A DNA stretch of 64,000 nucleotides from CAVVST01 sp963750995 (GCA_963750995.1 CAVVST010000005.1:620001-684000); one strand, 5' to 3'; shown: positions 35,742-45,320, numbered from the stretch's first letter. Notes: generated from the sequence alone by a model not told the origin. Program-made: numbers and translations.

Positions 35742-36944
35742 CTACTGAGCGAGACGCAGTTGTTTGCCGGAACGGCTTCGGGCCGGGTACTGGCGGAGCT
35801 CCTCCGGGACAGACGTGTCGCCGTCCTCGCGCGCCTTGCCGAGCGCGAGCCTCCGCGGCACGTCGCGCTCGCGGAAGACAGGGTCGCCAAGGATCTCGTA
35901 GTGCATGTTCCGGCGCTTCGGAATGAACCCGGCATCCTCGACGTTCACGACAATCTCGACTTCGTCCATACAGTACGCGGCGCCGGCGGCGCGGACGACG
36001 TTTTCTTCGATCATGACGCTGCCCATGTCGTTGGCTCCGAAGGCGAGACTGAGCTGACCGACCTTGCCTCCCTGCGTCACCCACGAGGCCTGCAGGTTGT
36101 CGAAGTTGTCGAGGACGATGCGGGCGAGCGCGAGGGTGCGCAGGTAGTCGACGCCGGTCGCCTCGATGCCGCCCCGCTCGGTGTGTTCGGGCTGGTAGCT
36201 CCAGGTGATGAACGCGGTAAACCCTCCGGTCTCGTCCTGCAAATCGCGCAGCCGCATCATGTGCTCGATGCGTTCCGCCTCCGTCTCCACCGTCCCATAC
36301 ATCATCGTCGCCGTCGTGCGCAGGCCGGCGCGGTGGGCGTGGCGCATCACGTCGAGCCATTCGTCGGCCGACGCCTTGCCGTAGCAGTTGAGGAGCTTCC
36401 GCACGCGATCGACGAGGATCTCAGCCCCTCCACCAGGCATGCTGTCGAGTCCGGCGGCAACCAGCCGTGCGATCACCTCTGGAACGGGGACCTGGTTGAT
36501 GCGCGAAATGTGCAGGACTTCGGGAGGCGACAGCGCGTGCAGCTTGAACTCGGGGTAGCGCGACTTCACCGCACGGAACAAATCTTCGTACCACGCGATC
36601 GGCAGGTCAGGGTTGTGCCCGCCCTGGAGCAGCAGCTGGTTGCCGCCGACGGCGATGGTCTCGTCGATCTTGCGGAAGATCTCCTCGAAGCCGAGCACGT
36701 AGCCGTCGGCGGAGCCGACCGGACGGTAGAACGCGCAGAAGTTGCAGCGCGCGACGCAGATGTTCGTGTAGTTGACGTTGCGGTCGATGATGTAGGTGAC
36801 TATCCGATCCGGATGCCTGCGGGCGCGGATGCCGTCGGCGAGGCGGCCGAGCAGGTGCGTCGGCGCGTGCCGATACAGGTCGAGCGCTTCGGCGGCATTC
36901 ACGCGGCCGCCCGCCGTCACCTTGCTGGCGATGTCCTGCACCAT
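35742..36944 (-). CDS. mqnC: Cyclic dehypoxanthinyl futalosine synthase
   Basis: A 400-residue radical SAM enzyme. The cluster motif CVARCNFC (C63, C67, C70) follows YIIDRNVNYTNI, the MqnC-type context, and GGNQLLLQGGHNPDLPIAWYEDLFRAVKSRYPEFKLHALSPPEV binds SAM and substrate. The C-terminal VTQGGKVGQLSLAFGANDMGSVMIEENVVRAAGA is typical. It cyclises dehypoxanthine futalosine in menaquinone synthesis. It lies between mqnA and the deaminase-like gene. Confidence 0.95.
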   Translation of the reverse strand: MVQDIASKVTAGGRVNAAEALDLYRHAPTHLLGRLADGIRARRHPDRIVTYIIDRNVNYTNICVARCNFCAFYRPVGSADGYVLGFEEIFRKIDETIAVGGNQLLLQGGHNPDLPIAWYEDLFRAVKSRYPEFKLHALSPPEVLHISRINQVPVPEVIARLVAAGLDSMPGGGAEILVDRVRKLLNCYGKASADEWLDVMRHAHRAGLRTTATMMYGTVETEAERIEHMMRLRDLQDETGGFTAFITWSYQPEHTERGGIEATGVDYLRTLALARIVLDNFDNLQASWVTQGGKVGQLSLAFGANDMGSVMIEENVVRAAGAAYCMDEVEIVVNVEDAGFIPKRRNMHYEILGDPVFRERDVPRRLALGKAREDGDTSVPEELRQYPARSRSGKQLRLAQ

Positions 36945-36952
36945 GTGGTCGA

Positions 36953-36974
36953 GGCGGACCCGCGGATCCGCCTA
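36953..36974. repeat. GGACC-type palindrome between mqnA and mqnC
   Basis: GGCGGACCCGCGGATCCGCC followed by TA. Its edge CTA at 36972-36974 is the TAG stop of mqnA on the minus strand, as for holA, leuS and the pentapeptide gene. A run of seven A follows. Confidence 0.7.
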
Positions 36975-37761
36975 AAAAAACTCCAGTCGACGTTTGCGCG
37001 GCGCGGCCTTCACGTCCGCCGCGTAGTCGAGAAAGGTCTGCAATCCGGTGATTTCGTCGGGGCCGAGCCCGTGTTTCACATTATCTCTTAGATATGCGGC
37101 GGCCCGGGCGGTGACGGCCGGGTTGCCGCGGCCTGTACTCCGCGGCAATCGCATCAGTCGAGCGCACGCCTTCCGCCTGCGCCTCCTGAAGCAGCCGCAC
37201 GGCCGGGGCACTGATGGCGCCCTGGCGGCCGGTCCAGGCGGCAAAGATGAACGGCAAGCCGGTCATCGCAGTCCATTCGGCACCGAGATCGATCTTCTGG
37301 AGCCCGAGCGCCGCCGGATCCGCTTCGAGCGCCGGGTCGCCGATGAGCAGCGCCGCGTCGGCCACACGGGTCATCGTGTCGAGGTCGGGACCGTGCGGCG
37401 CGAACTCGGGCTCGATGTGAAAGCGATGGCGGCAGAGGACCTTCACCAGCGCGACCGAGGTGCGCGAGCTGGTATCGAGCGCGATTCGCCGCACGGCGTC
37501 GATCGGCTTGCGCGTGAAGAGCGCGACTGACGCCACCGGTCCACGTGAACCAATGCCGACGCCGGGCACCAGCCGGTAGTCGGGCGCGTCGAGATAATCG
37601 ATCGACGGGACCAGCCCTAAGTCGACCTCTCCGGCTTTCAGCAGCCTTGAACAGACAGATGGGAAGTCGTAGCGGATCTGCCATCGATCCGGCGATCGAT
37701 CGAGCGCCCACGTCAGAGGTCGGGCGTTCAGGTAGCCAACCGCGCCGAGTCTGACGGTCAC
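36972..37761 (-). CDS. mqnA: Chorismate dehydratase (one frameshift)
   Basis: A ~263-residue reconstruction of MqnA: VRLGAVGYLNARPLTWALDR at the start, GEVDLGLVPSIDYLDAPDYRLVPGVGIGSRGPVASVALF, LDTSSRTSVALVKVLCRHRF, LLIGDPALEADP and LPFIFAAWTGRQG. It dehydrates chorismate to 3-enolpyruvyl-benzoate, the first step of the futalosine route. The frame breaks near 37140; the C-terminus (AAAYLRDNVKHGLGPDEITG then LQTFLDYAADV) is intact in another frame and ends at the palindrome TAG. The start overlaps the upstream gene by 4 bases. Confidence 0.93.
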
Positions 37762-38651
37762 GCGACGAGGGTGAAGCGGCCGTTGCGCTCGGCCGGTATG
37801 AATCCCGCCGCCTCGATGTTCCGGCGCACCTCTTCGATCGGCGCGCGGCGGCGGCCGTCGGGGGCATCGTCTGACGCGGTCACCGCATCGAGGTCGTCGG
37901 CGCCGAAAGTCAGCGCGACCTGCGCCAGCTTCGGGCCGTAGCGCGACCAGTCGACCTGGATGGTCGGAATATTCGGCGCCGCCAGTCGTGCGGTGGCCAC
38001 CGCTTTTACGTCATCGTAGCCGGTCGTGGGGCGAAAGGCCTGGAGCACCGTCGGCAACGGGTTCAGCGCCTGGATGCAGCCGTACTTGTCCTGGAGCGCC
38101 GACGCACGCTGCACGAGCGCGCGCCGCTCCGCTGCCGGCGCGTTCTCCACTGTGAGCCGGAGCTGACGAAAACCGGCGTCCGCCAGCGCGGCAATGACGG
38201 CATCGGGAAGCGTGTCCAGGGAAAGCTCGCCGAATGCGTCCAGCCCCGCCGTCTGCAATGCTTCCAGTACACGCGGCAGGCCGATGTCCGCTGTGGAAGC
38301 GATGCGGTCAATGTCGTGCCAGGTCAAACCCGAGACCGTGCGGTCTCCCGCGACGGCCTTCGCGCTGCGCACCGCGATGACCGCGACGTCCAGCGTCGGC
38401 GGCGCGCCGGTGATCCGGATGTCGTGCGCCGTCGGTGGAACCGCGTCGGCGAACGACTGGTCAAAGGCGCACGAGGCCACGCGAAGGTACGTCACCTGTG
38501 TGCCGTGAAGCCGCCGGCGCAGCGCATCAGCGAGCATGCCGATCGGCAGGATGTCGGGAGCATCCGAGAGCGCCGTGATTTCGTCGGCCGACAGGCGATC
38601 GCCGGCGGTCACGCGCTCGAGGAGCGTGTCGAAAGCAGATGATGCGGTCAT
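37758..38651 (-). CDS. MqnC/MqnE-like radical-SAM fold protein lacking the Fe-S cluster motif
   Basis: A 297-residue protein. Its layout follows MqnC/MqnE: an N-terminal GDRLSADEITALSDAPDILPIGMLADALRRRLHG, then LTWHDIDRIASTADIGLPRVLEALQTAGLDAF, FRQLRLTVENAPAAERRALVQRASALQDKYGCIQALNP, VDWSRYGPKLAQVALTFGADDLDAV, and a C-terminal EEVRRNIEAAGFIPAERNGRF. The CxxxCxxC motif is missing: where MqnC has NICVARCNFCAFYR this protein has TYLRVASCAFDQ, keeping only the last Cys (C61). The PGGG-type loop is also replaced (LDAFGELSLD). No frameshift is needed. It overlaps mqnA (4 bases) and the Gfo/Idh gene (TGATG). It may be a partner subunit or a repurposed enzyme. Confidence 0.8.
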   Translation of the reverse strand: MTASSAFDTLLERVTAGDRLSADEITALSDAPDILPIGMLADALRRRLHGTQVTYLRVASCAFDQSFADAVPPTAHDIRITGAPPTLDVAVIAVRSAKAVAGDRTVSGLTWHDIDRIASTADIGLPRVLEALQTAGLDAFGELSLDTLPDAVIAALADAGFRQLRLTVENAPAAERRALVQRASALQDKYGCIQALNPLPTVLQAFRPTTGYDDVKAVATARLAAPNIPTIQVDWSRYGPKLAQVALTFGADDLDAVTASDDAPDGRRRAPIEEVRRNIEAAGFIPAERNGRFTLVA

Positions 38652-39581
38652 CACATGACGTCGGCGATGCGCGTCGCCAGCTCCAGCGCGGCGCGCCCGT
38701 CGCGCCCGGGGACCGCCGGCTGGCGGCGAGTACGGATGGCGTCGATGAAATCCGCCAGCTCGCGCCGCAGCGGCTCGTCGGTGGGAACGTCCATGCGGCC
38801 GCCCTGGATCGCGGGACGTCCGCCATTCTGGGCAACCAGTCGGTACACCTCGAGCTCCTGGGCCGCATAGTCGATCGAGACGTAGGAATCGTGCTGAAAG
38901 AAGCGCGCCTTGCGCACGCGGTCCCGGCTGATCCGGCTGGCGGTCAGGTTGGCGATGCAGCCGGACGCAAACCGCAGGCGGGCGTTGGCAATATCGACGC
39001 GCGGCGTGAGCACGTTCACGCCAATCGCCTCGACCGACGTCACTTCGGGCCCAACCACGGCCAGCAGGATGTCGAGGTCGTGGATCATCAGGTCGAAGAT
39101 CACGTCGATATCGAGGCTCCGCTCGGGGAACGTCCCGAGGCGGTGGATCTCGATGAAGCGGGGGCTCGACACCAGCGGCAGCGCGGCTGCGACCGCCGGG
39201 TTGAAGCGCTCGGTGTGTCCGATCGCGAGCAGCGTCCCCCGCGCCTCTGCCGCGGCAACCAGTTGATCCGCCTCGGCCAGGCTCGCCGCCATCGGCTTCT
39301 CGACCAGCACCGCCGCGCCGGCTTCGATGAACGGCAGCGCGATGTCGACATGCGCGACCGTCGGCGTGGCGATCGTCACCGCATCGACCTTTCCGACCAG
39401 CGAGGACGCGTCGGTCAACGCCACGGTCGTCGTGCCTGGTCGCGATTTCCGCCGCGCGGGCCGGCTTGGTGTCGACCACGGCGACGAGATCGGCCTCCGG
39501 CATGGCGGCCAGGATGCGCGCGTGGTGCTGCCCGAGATGCCCGACGCCGATGACGGCAACTCTCGTCTTCGCAGCCATCAT
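38651..39581 (-). CDS. Gfo/Idh/MocA family oxidoreductase (one frameshift)
   Basis: A ~310-residue reconstruction. The N-terminal Rossmann motif is [33 protein letters not shown]. The frame shifts near 39432, after ATRH, to [24 protein letters not shown], then [17 protein letters not shown] (the EKP motif), [29 protein letters not shown]. It should be an NAD(P)-dependent sugar-type dehydrogenase. Such a gene next to lpxI and lpxA recurs in lipid A operons, and might be involved in UDP-sugar oxidation for modified lipid A (GnnA-like), but that is inference. It overlaps lpxI by 4 bases. Confidence 0.88.
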
Positions 39582-40405
39582 TCGCTCGGCAGGGCGCGCC
39601 CGACAACGGTAATTTTTGCCGCGTCGGCCGCCGCCAGCACCGCGTCGCCGTCGAGAACAAGCGTGCGACCAGCGTCAATCGACAGCGCGGAGGCGCCGGC
39701 TGCCTGCATGGCCTTGATCGTCGCCACGCCAATCACCGGCACGTCGAACCGCATATCCTGTTTCGGCTTGGCGACCTTCACCACGCACACCCCCGGGCCG
39801 GCGAGGTGGCCGGCACGTGCGATCACCTCGTCGGTGCCCTCCATCGCCTCGACGGCCACCACCGCCTGCTGTTTCACGGCGATCGTCTGGCCGATGTCGA
39901 GGGCGGCAATCGCGTCGGCCATGCGGTAGCCGAACGCGAAATCCTTCTGCTCAGCGTCGGTTGGCGCTCGTCTCGTCAACACGCCCGCGCCGGCGAGCAG
40001 CGGCTGCAGCAACGCGGTCGAGTCCAGCAACTCGATGCCGCGTTCACGCAGGACGTTGGCCACCGCACCGATCAGGCCGTCGGTGTTCTTCGACGCAAGC
40101 CGGGCGAGCACGCCGAGGAACAACATGTCGGGAACGATGCCGCCCGAGAAGATCTTGGTGTGCTTGACCTGCCCGGCCATCACGGCGTGCGTCACGCCGC
40201 CGTCCTGCAGCACCGAGACGCACTTGCCCAGCTGGCCGAGCGAGATCCAGTGAATTGACGAACCATGACGGGCGGCCGCCTCGTTCAGCTCGGGAAAGGC
40301 TTCTTCCTTCGCCGCCACGATCGTGACGTCATGGCCCTGTGAGCGCGCGGCGTCGAGCACAAGAAACGGGAACCGGCCGTTGCCGGCGATGAGACCTATG
40401 TGCAT
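39578..40405 (-). CDS. lpxI: UDP-2,3-diacylglucosamine pyrophosphatase LpxI
   Basis: A 275-residue LpxI (DUF1009): [121 protein letters not shown] and [35 protein letters not shown]. It makes lipid X from UDP-diacylglucosamine and replaces LpxH. It follows the FabZ-LpxA gene. Confidence 0.95.
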   Translation of the reverse strand: MHIGLIAGNGRFPFLVLDAARSQGHDVTIVAAKEEAFPELNEAAARHGSSIHWISLGQLGKCVSVLQDGGVTHAVMAGQVKHTKIFSGGIVPDMLFLGVLARLASKNTDGLIGAVANVLRERGIELLDSTALLQPLLAGAGVLTRRAPTDAEQKDFAFGYRMADAIAALDIGQTIAVKQQAVVAVEAMEGTDEVIARAGHLAGPGVCVVKVAKPKQDMRFDVPVIGVATIKAMQAAGASALSIDAGRTLVLDGDAVLAAADAAKITVVGRALPSE

Positions 40406-40409
40406 CGAC

Positions 40410-40488
40410 AGATTGACGAACGGACGGATTGACGAATTGGGTTGACGATTTGACATCCGCCAATTCGTAAATTCGTCAACTCGTAAAT
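40410..40488. repeat. Intergenic word hairpin (TTGACGAATT words)
   Basis: Left words GATTGACGAACGGACGGATT and TTGACGAATT (40429-40438) pair with AATTCGTCAA (40470-40479) and neighbouring CAATTCGTAAATTCG. It occupies the gap between the FabZ-LpxA gene and lpxI. Confidence 0.7.
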
Positions 40489-40489
40489 C

Positions 40490-41743
40490 TCATTCATCGG
40501 CAACCAGCTCTTCGGCTCGGCGCGTCGGCTTCCGCAGGATGACGCCGCGCCGCGAGCTGCGGATGAACTCGACCAGATACCGCACTTCCGGCGACGTGAG
40601 CGCCGGATCCTGTTCGATCTCGGCGAGCGCCCGCGTCGTATTGAGCTTGGAGGTCAGCAGGTAGCGGTAAGCGCGTTTGAGCTGGCTGATCGTATCGGGC
40701 GTGAAGCCGCGCCGCGCCAGGCCGATGCCGTTCAGCCCGTAGATGCGGGCCCGGTTGCCCACGGACTTGCCGAACGGCAGCGCGTCTTTCGTGACCACGG
40801 AGTAGCCGCCGACGTAGGCGTGGCGGCCGACCCGGCAGAACTGGTGCACGCCGGAGTAGGCGCTGATCGTCGCGTAATCCTCCACCATGACGTGGCCGCC
40901 CAGGGTGGCACCGTTGGCAAAGATGATGGAGTTGCCGATCTGGCAGTCGTGGGCCACGTGCACATAGGCCATGAACAGGTTGCCGTCGCCGATCGAGGTA
41001 TGGCCGCCCCCGCCCTGCGTGCCGCGGTTGATGGTCACGAACTCTCGAAACGTGTTGCCGCGCCCGATGGTGAGCCGCGTGCGTTCGCCCTTGTACTTCA
41101 GGTCCTGCGGCTCGAGGCCGATTGAGGCCATCGGAAAGATCCGCGTGTCGTCGCCAATCTCCGTCCAGCCGTCGATCACCACCGACGCCCCGATGCGGCA
41201 CCGCGCGCCGATCACGACCTCGGGACCGATCGTGCAGTTCGGACCGATGGTGGTCCCTGCCCCGACTCGCGCCGCCGGGTGCACGTTCGCGGTCGGGTCG
41301 ACGAACGCCGCACCGGGCTCGACCGCGAGCAGCAGATCCGCCTCGGCAACCGGCTGGTCGTCAACGAAGGCCATCGCGCGGGCCTTGGCAAGGCGCGTAC
41401 GGATGCGCCCGAGCTGAACCTCGAGGCGCAGCCGGTCTCCTGGCACCACCTGGCGGCGGAACTTCGCGTTGTCCACGCCCCGCAGCCAGACGCGCGCGGT
41501 CGGCGGCACGTCGGCGCGGTCGAGGAGGAGGACGGCCGCAACCTGCGTGAGCGCCTCGATCATGAGGACGCCCGGCATCAGCGGCGAGCCGGGGAAATGG
41601 CCCTGGAAGAATTCCTCGTTGACAGTGACGTTCTTGACCGCCACGAGCCGGTTGCCCGGCTCGTGTTCGGCCACCGTGTCGATCAGGAAAGAAGGATAGC
41701 GATAGTAGACGCGGTCGAGCAGCGCTGGAAGGTCAAGGGTCAC
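40490..41743 (-). CDS. Fused FabZ dehydratase - LpxA acyltransferase
   Basis: A 417-residue two-domain protein. Residues 1-145 are FabZ: YRYPSFLIDTVAEHEPGNRLVAVKNVTVNEEFFQGHFPGSPLMPGVLMIEAL, with catalytic H49 and E63. Residues ~148-417 are LpxA: hexapeptide repeats (VGAGTTIGPNCTIGPEVVIGA), TRLTIGRGNTFREFVTINRGT, and AYVHVAHDCQIGN with catalytic H265, ending with the LpxA helical domain (GFTPDTISQLKRAYRYLL). The joint (VEPGAAFVDPTANVHPAA) is in frame with no sign of error. So one polypeptide would dehydrate 3-hydroxyacyl-ACP and also use that same substrate to acylate UDP-GlcNAc. No lpxD lies between it and skp. Confidence 0.93.
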   Translation of the reverse strand: MTLDLPALLDRVYYRYPSFLIDTVAEHEPGNRLVAVKNVTVNEEFFQGHFPGSPLMPGVLMIEALTQVAAVLLLDRADVPPTARVWLRGVDNAKFRRQVVPGDRLRLEVQLGRIRTRLAKARAMAFVDDQPVAEADLLLAVEPGAAFVDPTANVHPAARVGAGTTIGPNCTIGPEVVIGARCRIGASVVIDGWTEIGDDTRIFPMASIGLEPQDLKYKGERTRLTIGRGNTFREFVTINRGTQGGGGHTSIGDGNLFMAYVHVAHDCQIGNSIIFANGATLGGHVMVEDYATISAYSGVHQFCRVGRHAYVGGYSVVTKDALPFGKSVGNRARIYGLNGIGLARRGFTPDTISQLKRAYRYLLTSKLNTTRALAEIEQDPALTSPEVRYLVEFIRSSRRGVILRKPTRRAEELVADE

Positions 41744-41758
41744 GGAACCACGACGTTC

Positions 41759-42451
41759 CTAGTTCGCGGGCTTCGGCGGCGGCGCCGCCGGCTTGGGTGC
41801 CGCGGCCGGGGCCGCGGGCTTGGGCACCGGTGCCGCCGCCGCGGGCTTCGGCGCCGCCGCGCCGCCGCCGATGGCATCGAACTTCTGGATGACCTCGGTC
41901 GTGATGTCCAGCGCCGGGTCCGCCCACACCAGGCCGCTGTCGACGACGCTGAACAGCATGTGCAGGCTGCGTTCGTTCGCCACTTCCTGGATGATCGGCG
42001 TCAGCCGCACCTGGAACTCGTCCTGGAGCTGCGTCTGCAGGTTGGTGACCTCCTGCTGCGCGTCCTCGGTAAAGCGCTGGATGTCGACCTGCTGGCGTTC
42101 GATGTCCTTCTGCAGCTGCGCCGCGGCGTTGGCGCTCAGGACGCTGGCACCCGCCTCCAGTTTCTGCTGCGACGCCTGCAGCGCCTTGTTCCTCTCGTTC
42201 AGCTCGTTGACCTTCTGCTGGTTGAGCGCCTGGACCTTGCCGGCCAGCGTCTTGCCGGCGGCGGACTCGGCGGCGATCCGCTGGATGTTCACGAACGCGT
42301 ACTTCGTTCCGGTCGGGAACGGCCGCTGAACCTGCGGCGCGGGAGCCGGCGCGGCGGCGGGGGCCTGGGGTGCCGGGGCCGCTTGCGCCGCGAAGGCGGG
42401 AGCCGCACCCAGCATCATGCTGAGCGCGGCAGCACCAAGAAACACTCTCAT
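41759..42451 (-). CDS. Skp/OmpH-family periplasmic chaperone
   Basis: A ~230-residue protein with signal peptide (MRVFLGAAALSMMLGAAPAFAA), a Pro/Ala-rich spacer, then KYAFVNIQRIAAESAAGKTLAGKVQALNQQKVNELNERNKALQASQQKLEAGASVLSANAAAQLQKDIERQQVDIQRFTEDAQQEV, a long coiled-coil hairpin as in Skp, and a C-terminal strand region. It ends in a Pro/Ala/Lys-rich tail. It would escort unfolded outer-membrane proteins to BamA, encoded just upstream. Confidence 0.9.
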   Translation of the reverse strand: MRVFLGAAALSMMLGAAPAFAAQAAPAPQAPAAAPAPAPQVQRPFPTGTKYAFVNIQRIAAESAAGKTLAGKVQALNQQKVNELNERNKALQASQQKLEAGASVLSANAAAQLQKDIERQQVDIQRFTEDAQQEVTNLQTQLQDEFQVRLTPIIQEVANERSLHMLFSVVDSGLVWADPALDITTEVIQKFDAIGGGAAAPKPAAAAPVPKPAAPAAAPKPAAPPPKPAN

Positions 42452-42469
42452 CACGTCTGCTATCCTTTC

Positions 42470-42555
42470 GGTTGATGGATAGTCGTTGGTGGATGGTGGC
42501 TCGATTGTACCCATCCACGCGTGACTACCACCAACTACTAACCACAAACCACTAA
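42470..42555. repeat. Intergenic word hairpin (GTTGGTGG words)
   Basis: Left words GGTTGATGGATAGTCGTTGG and right words ACTACCACCAACTACTAACC pair (TAGTCGTTGGTGG against CCACCAACTACTA). It fills the gap between bamA and skp and abuts the bamA stop. Confidence 0.7.
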
Positions 42556-45277
42556 CTAGAACGTAGACCCGACCGCGAACCGGAACACGAAGCTCTTCGC
42601 CGGCCGCAGGCTGTTGTCGCGCACGCCTTCCCGCTGCGGGTTCGACGCAAAGATCAGGCGGAACGGCACGTTCAGGACCGGCATGAAGAACCTGACCTCG
42701 GCACCCGTGGACGTGCGGAACTTGTCGAGCGCGAACGACTGCCGCTCGTCGGCGACCTGGCCGGCATCGTAGAAGAAAATCAGCCGGACCTGCGAGACGA
42801 TCGACACCATGTACTCGGCGTTGAACAGGAGGCTCTTGTTGCCGCCGAGAACGAGACCGGTGGTCGGATCGGAGGGGCCGATCGAGCGGATGTCGAAGCC
42901 GCGGATGCTGTACTCGCCGCCCATGAAGAGCTTCTCGAAGATCGGCAGCGTCTTGGTGTCGCGGACCGGCGCGATGAACTGGGTCTGGCCGCGCACGCCG
43001 AACGAGGTCCGCGAGGTGTGCCGCCAGAACTTGATGATCTCCGCGGTCGGCTTGTAGAACTGCGTGTTCCCGCCGAGCATCGCCAGGTCGATCGCCAGCG
43101 TGATGCGCTTGCCGACGTTCGGGAAGATCGGGTTGTCCACCGTGTTGTGCACGAAGGTCGGGATCACCTTGCTGACCGTCCGACGGCCGCCCGCGCCGAG
43201 CAGCAGCGAATCGAAAATGAAGGGATTCCGCTGGAGGCTCGCAATCACGTCGTCGCTCAGGCCGGACCCCGAGAGATTGCCGAGATCGATGTCCTGACAG
43301 CCGTTCGGGTCAAAGTTGGCGTCCGCGTCGAAGATGCAGGTCGGATCGAGGAACGCCTCGTTGAGGTCGCTCATGCGGACGGATTCGTAGGCGTAGTTCA
43401 CGAACATCCGGCTGAAGTCGGCGACCGGGAACCCGAACGTGAGGTTGCCGCCGGTGGACTTCTGCGTGTAGTAGCCGATGTACTGCAGCGCCGTTTGTAG
43501 ACGTCGAAGCCGCCGGTGATGTTGCGGTCGAAGAGGAACGGCTCGGTGAACGCGAGCTGGTAGTTCTGGGCGCGGTCGCCCGCCTGCAGCGACACGGTCA
43601 GGCTCTCGCCGCGGCCGAGGAAGTTCGCGGTCTGGAACGCGAGCTGACCGAAGACGCCTTCGTACTGCGACACGCCGGCGCCGAAGGTGAGCTGGTTGCG
43701 GTTCTGCTCCTTCAGCGTCAGGGTGACGTCCACCATGCCGTCGCGGCCGGGCGTCTTCTCGACCTTCTGCGCCTGCTGATCCTGCTCGTTGATCTGCTCG
43801 AAGTAGCCGAGCTGATTCAAGCGGCGGACGCTGTACTTCAGCGCCTCGGTGTTGAAGACCGAGCCTTCGACCAGCCGCATCTCGCGCCGGATCACGTTGT
43901 CGCGCGTCGTGGTGTTGCCGACGAAGGTGATGCGGTTGACGAGGTACTGCTTCCCTTCCTGCAGCCGCATCGTCACGTCGACGGTCGGCGGGCCGGTTTC
44001 CGGCGGCGCGGCCGAGGGCGTCGGGCACCGCCGCGTTCGGCGTCGTCGCGTCGGCTTGATGTCGGGGAAGCCGGTGAACTCCATGTAGCCGCCGGCGCCG
44101 TAGATCTCGCGCGCCTTGACCAGGCCGTCGCGGACGTTCTTCTCGTTGTACCAGTCGCCGACGTTCACCTTGAAGAGCGGCATCAGCGCTTCGCTCTTGA
44201 CCACGGTATTGCCGTCAATCGCGAACGAGCCGACGCGGTAGCGCTGCCCCTCGGTGACCGGGATGCGCAGCTGCACCCACTGCGTCTTGCCGTCTTTCGC
44301 CGTCTGCAGCACGTTGAGCTCGGGCTGGCCGACCTGCGCCTGGACGTACCCTTCGTTGCGGTAGTAGGCCTGGATCAGGTCCGCGTCGGTCTCGAACTTC
44401 GCTTCCTGGTAGGTGCCGCCGCGCGTGATCCAGCCCCAGAACGGGTTCGGCGCCTTGTTGTCCTTCATCTTGCGCCGCAGCGTGCCGTCGCTCTTGGCGA
44501 CGTTGCCCAGGAAATCGACGTTGCGAATCTTGATCTTCGGCCCCTCGCCGACGCTGAAGGTGACGTTCACCAGCTTCGGGCCGCCGGCAACCGCGCGTCA
44601 CCGAGTGCGCGACCGAGGCGTTGGTGAAGCCCTTCTCCGCCATCATTTCGCGCAGCACCGTTTCGATCCGGCGGATCGTCCCGTTGTCGACAAACGAGTC
44701 GAGCCGCATCTCGATGCTGCGCGCGCGGAGCTGCTCGTCGATCTTGGCGCGATCGCAATCGGCTTGATGCCTTCGTAGGTGACGATCTTGACGCGCTCAC
44801 GCTCCTCCATGTTGTAGGTGACCAGCTTGCCGATCACGCCGTTGGAGAAGGTGTAGTCCGTGCGCGTCGATCGAGAGGTCGCTCAGGAAGCCGGTCGCCC
44901 ACAGACGCTTGTGATCGGCGACCGCGATCTGTTCCGCCTCGCTCGTTCCACGGCGTCCAGATGTTCTGCGATCGGCTGGCTGACGCGCTTCGCCAGCTCC
45001 ATGTAATAGAGGTAGGTCTGCGGTTCGACGGTCGGAGCGTTGCCCTGGGCCGGGAAACAGGGCGCCGATCTGGTAGATCACGGGGCCGGAGCCGGCTGGC
45101 GGCAGGTTCGCCGGAGGCGGGACGGGCACGCCGCAAATCGTGGGCGTCGCTGGGTCGCTGGCGCCGTAGGCGTGGGCGCCTGATCGCCGAGCGCGGGCGC
45201 CACGGCCACGGCTCGAACGACGCGACCCGCCAGCAAGGCCGCGAGGGCCAGAACGCACGCAGTGTACTGGATTTCAT
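42556..45277 (-). CDS. bamA: Outer-membrane protein assembly factor BamA (many frameshifts)
   Basis: The reconstruction is BamA. After a signal peptide (M at 45277) come POTRA segments (ITRGGTYQEAKFETDADLIQ, YYRNEGYVQAQVGQPELNV; DVTMRLQEGKQYLVNRITFVGNTTTRDNVIRREMRLVEGSVFN) and a barrel starting QLTFGAGVSQYEGVFGQLAFQ and holding MGGEYSIRGFDIRSIGP (the VRGF-type lid motif), ending FVFRFAVGSTF with C-terminal Phe. The frame changes near 45263, 45150, 45050, 44945, 44866, 44750, 44590 and 43500. Every piece matches BamA, so this is probably sequence error. It inserts beta-barrel proteins into the outer membrane and precedes skp, as usual. Confidence 0.92.
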
Positions 45278-45288
45278 GACGATTCGAA

Positions 45289-45311
45289 GATCCTGTAGAA
45301 ACGCCTTCAGT

Positions 45312-45320
<9 letters not shown>
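45289..45320 (-). promoter_or_regulatory. Hairpin upstream of bamA
   Basis: ATCCTGTA at 45289-45296 pairs perfectly with TACAGGAT at 45313-45320, with a 16-base loop. On the minus strand it lies between the clpC end and the bamA start, and its 3' arm (TACAGGAT) holds the only Shine-Dalgarno-like AGGA before the bamA ATG, ~13 bases away. It could be a terminator remnant or control bamA translation. Confidence 0.35.

Noticed and set aside
34959..37091. A 710-codon open frame on the plus strand opposite mqnX and mqnC
   Set aside because: High GC leaves long antisense frames open. The minus strand holds mqnC and an amidohydrolase with clear motifs, and the plus-strand translation is Arg/Asp/Val-rich with no recognisable domain.
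37758..38651. Loss of the radical-SAM motif caused by a local frameshift
   Set aside because: Reading through the region in the same frame gives continuous homology before and after the missing motif, and no other frame around 38460-38510 shows CxxxCxxC.
42556..45277. bamA as a true pseudogene
   Set aside because: BamA is essential in outer-membrane bacteria, all domains are preserved in some frame, and skp and lipid A genes are intact. Sequence error is more likely.
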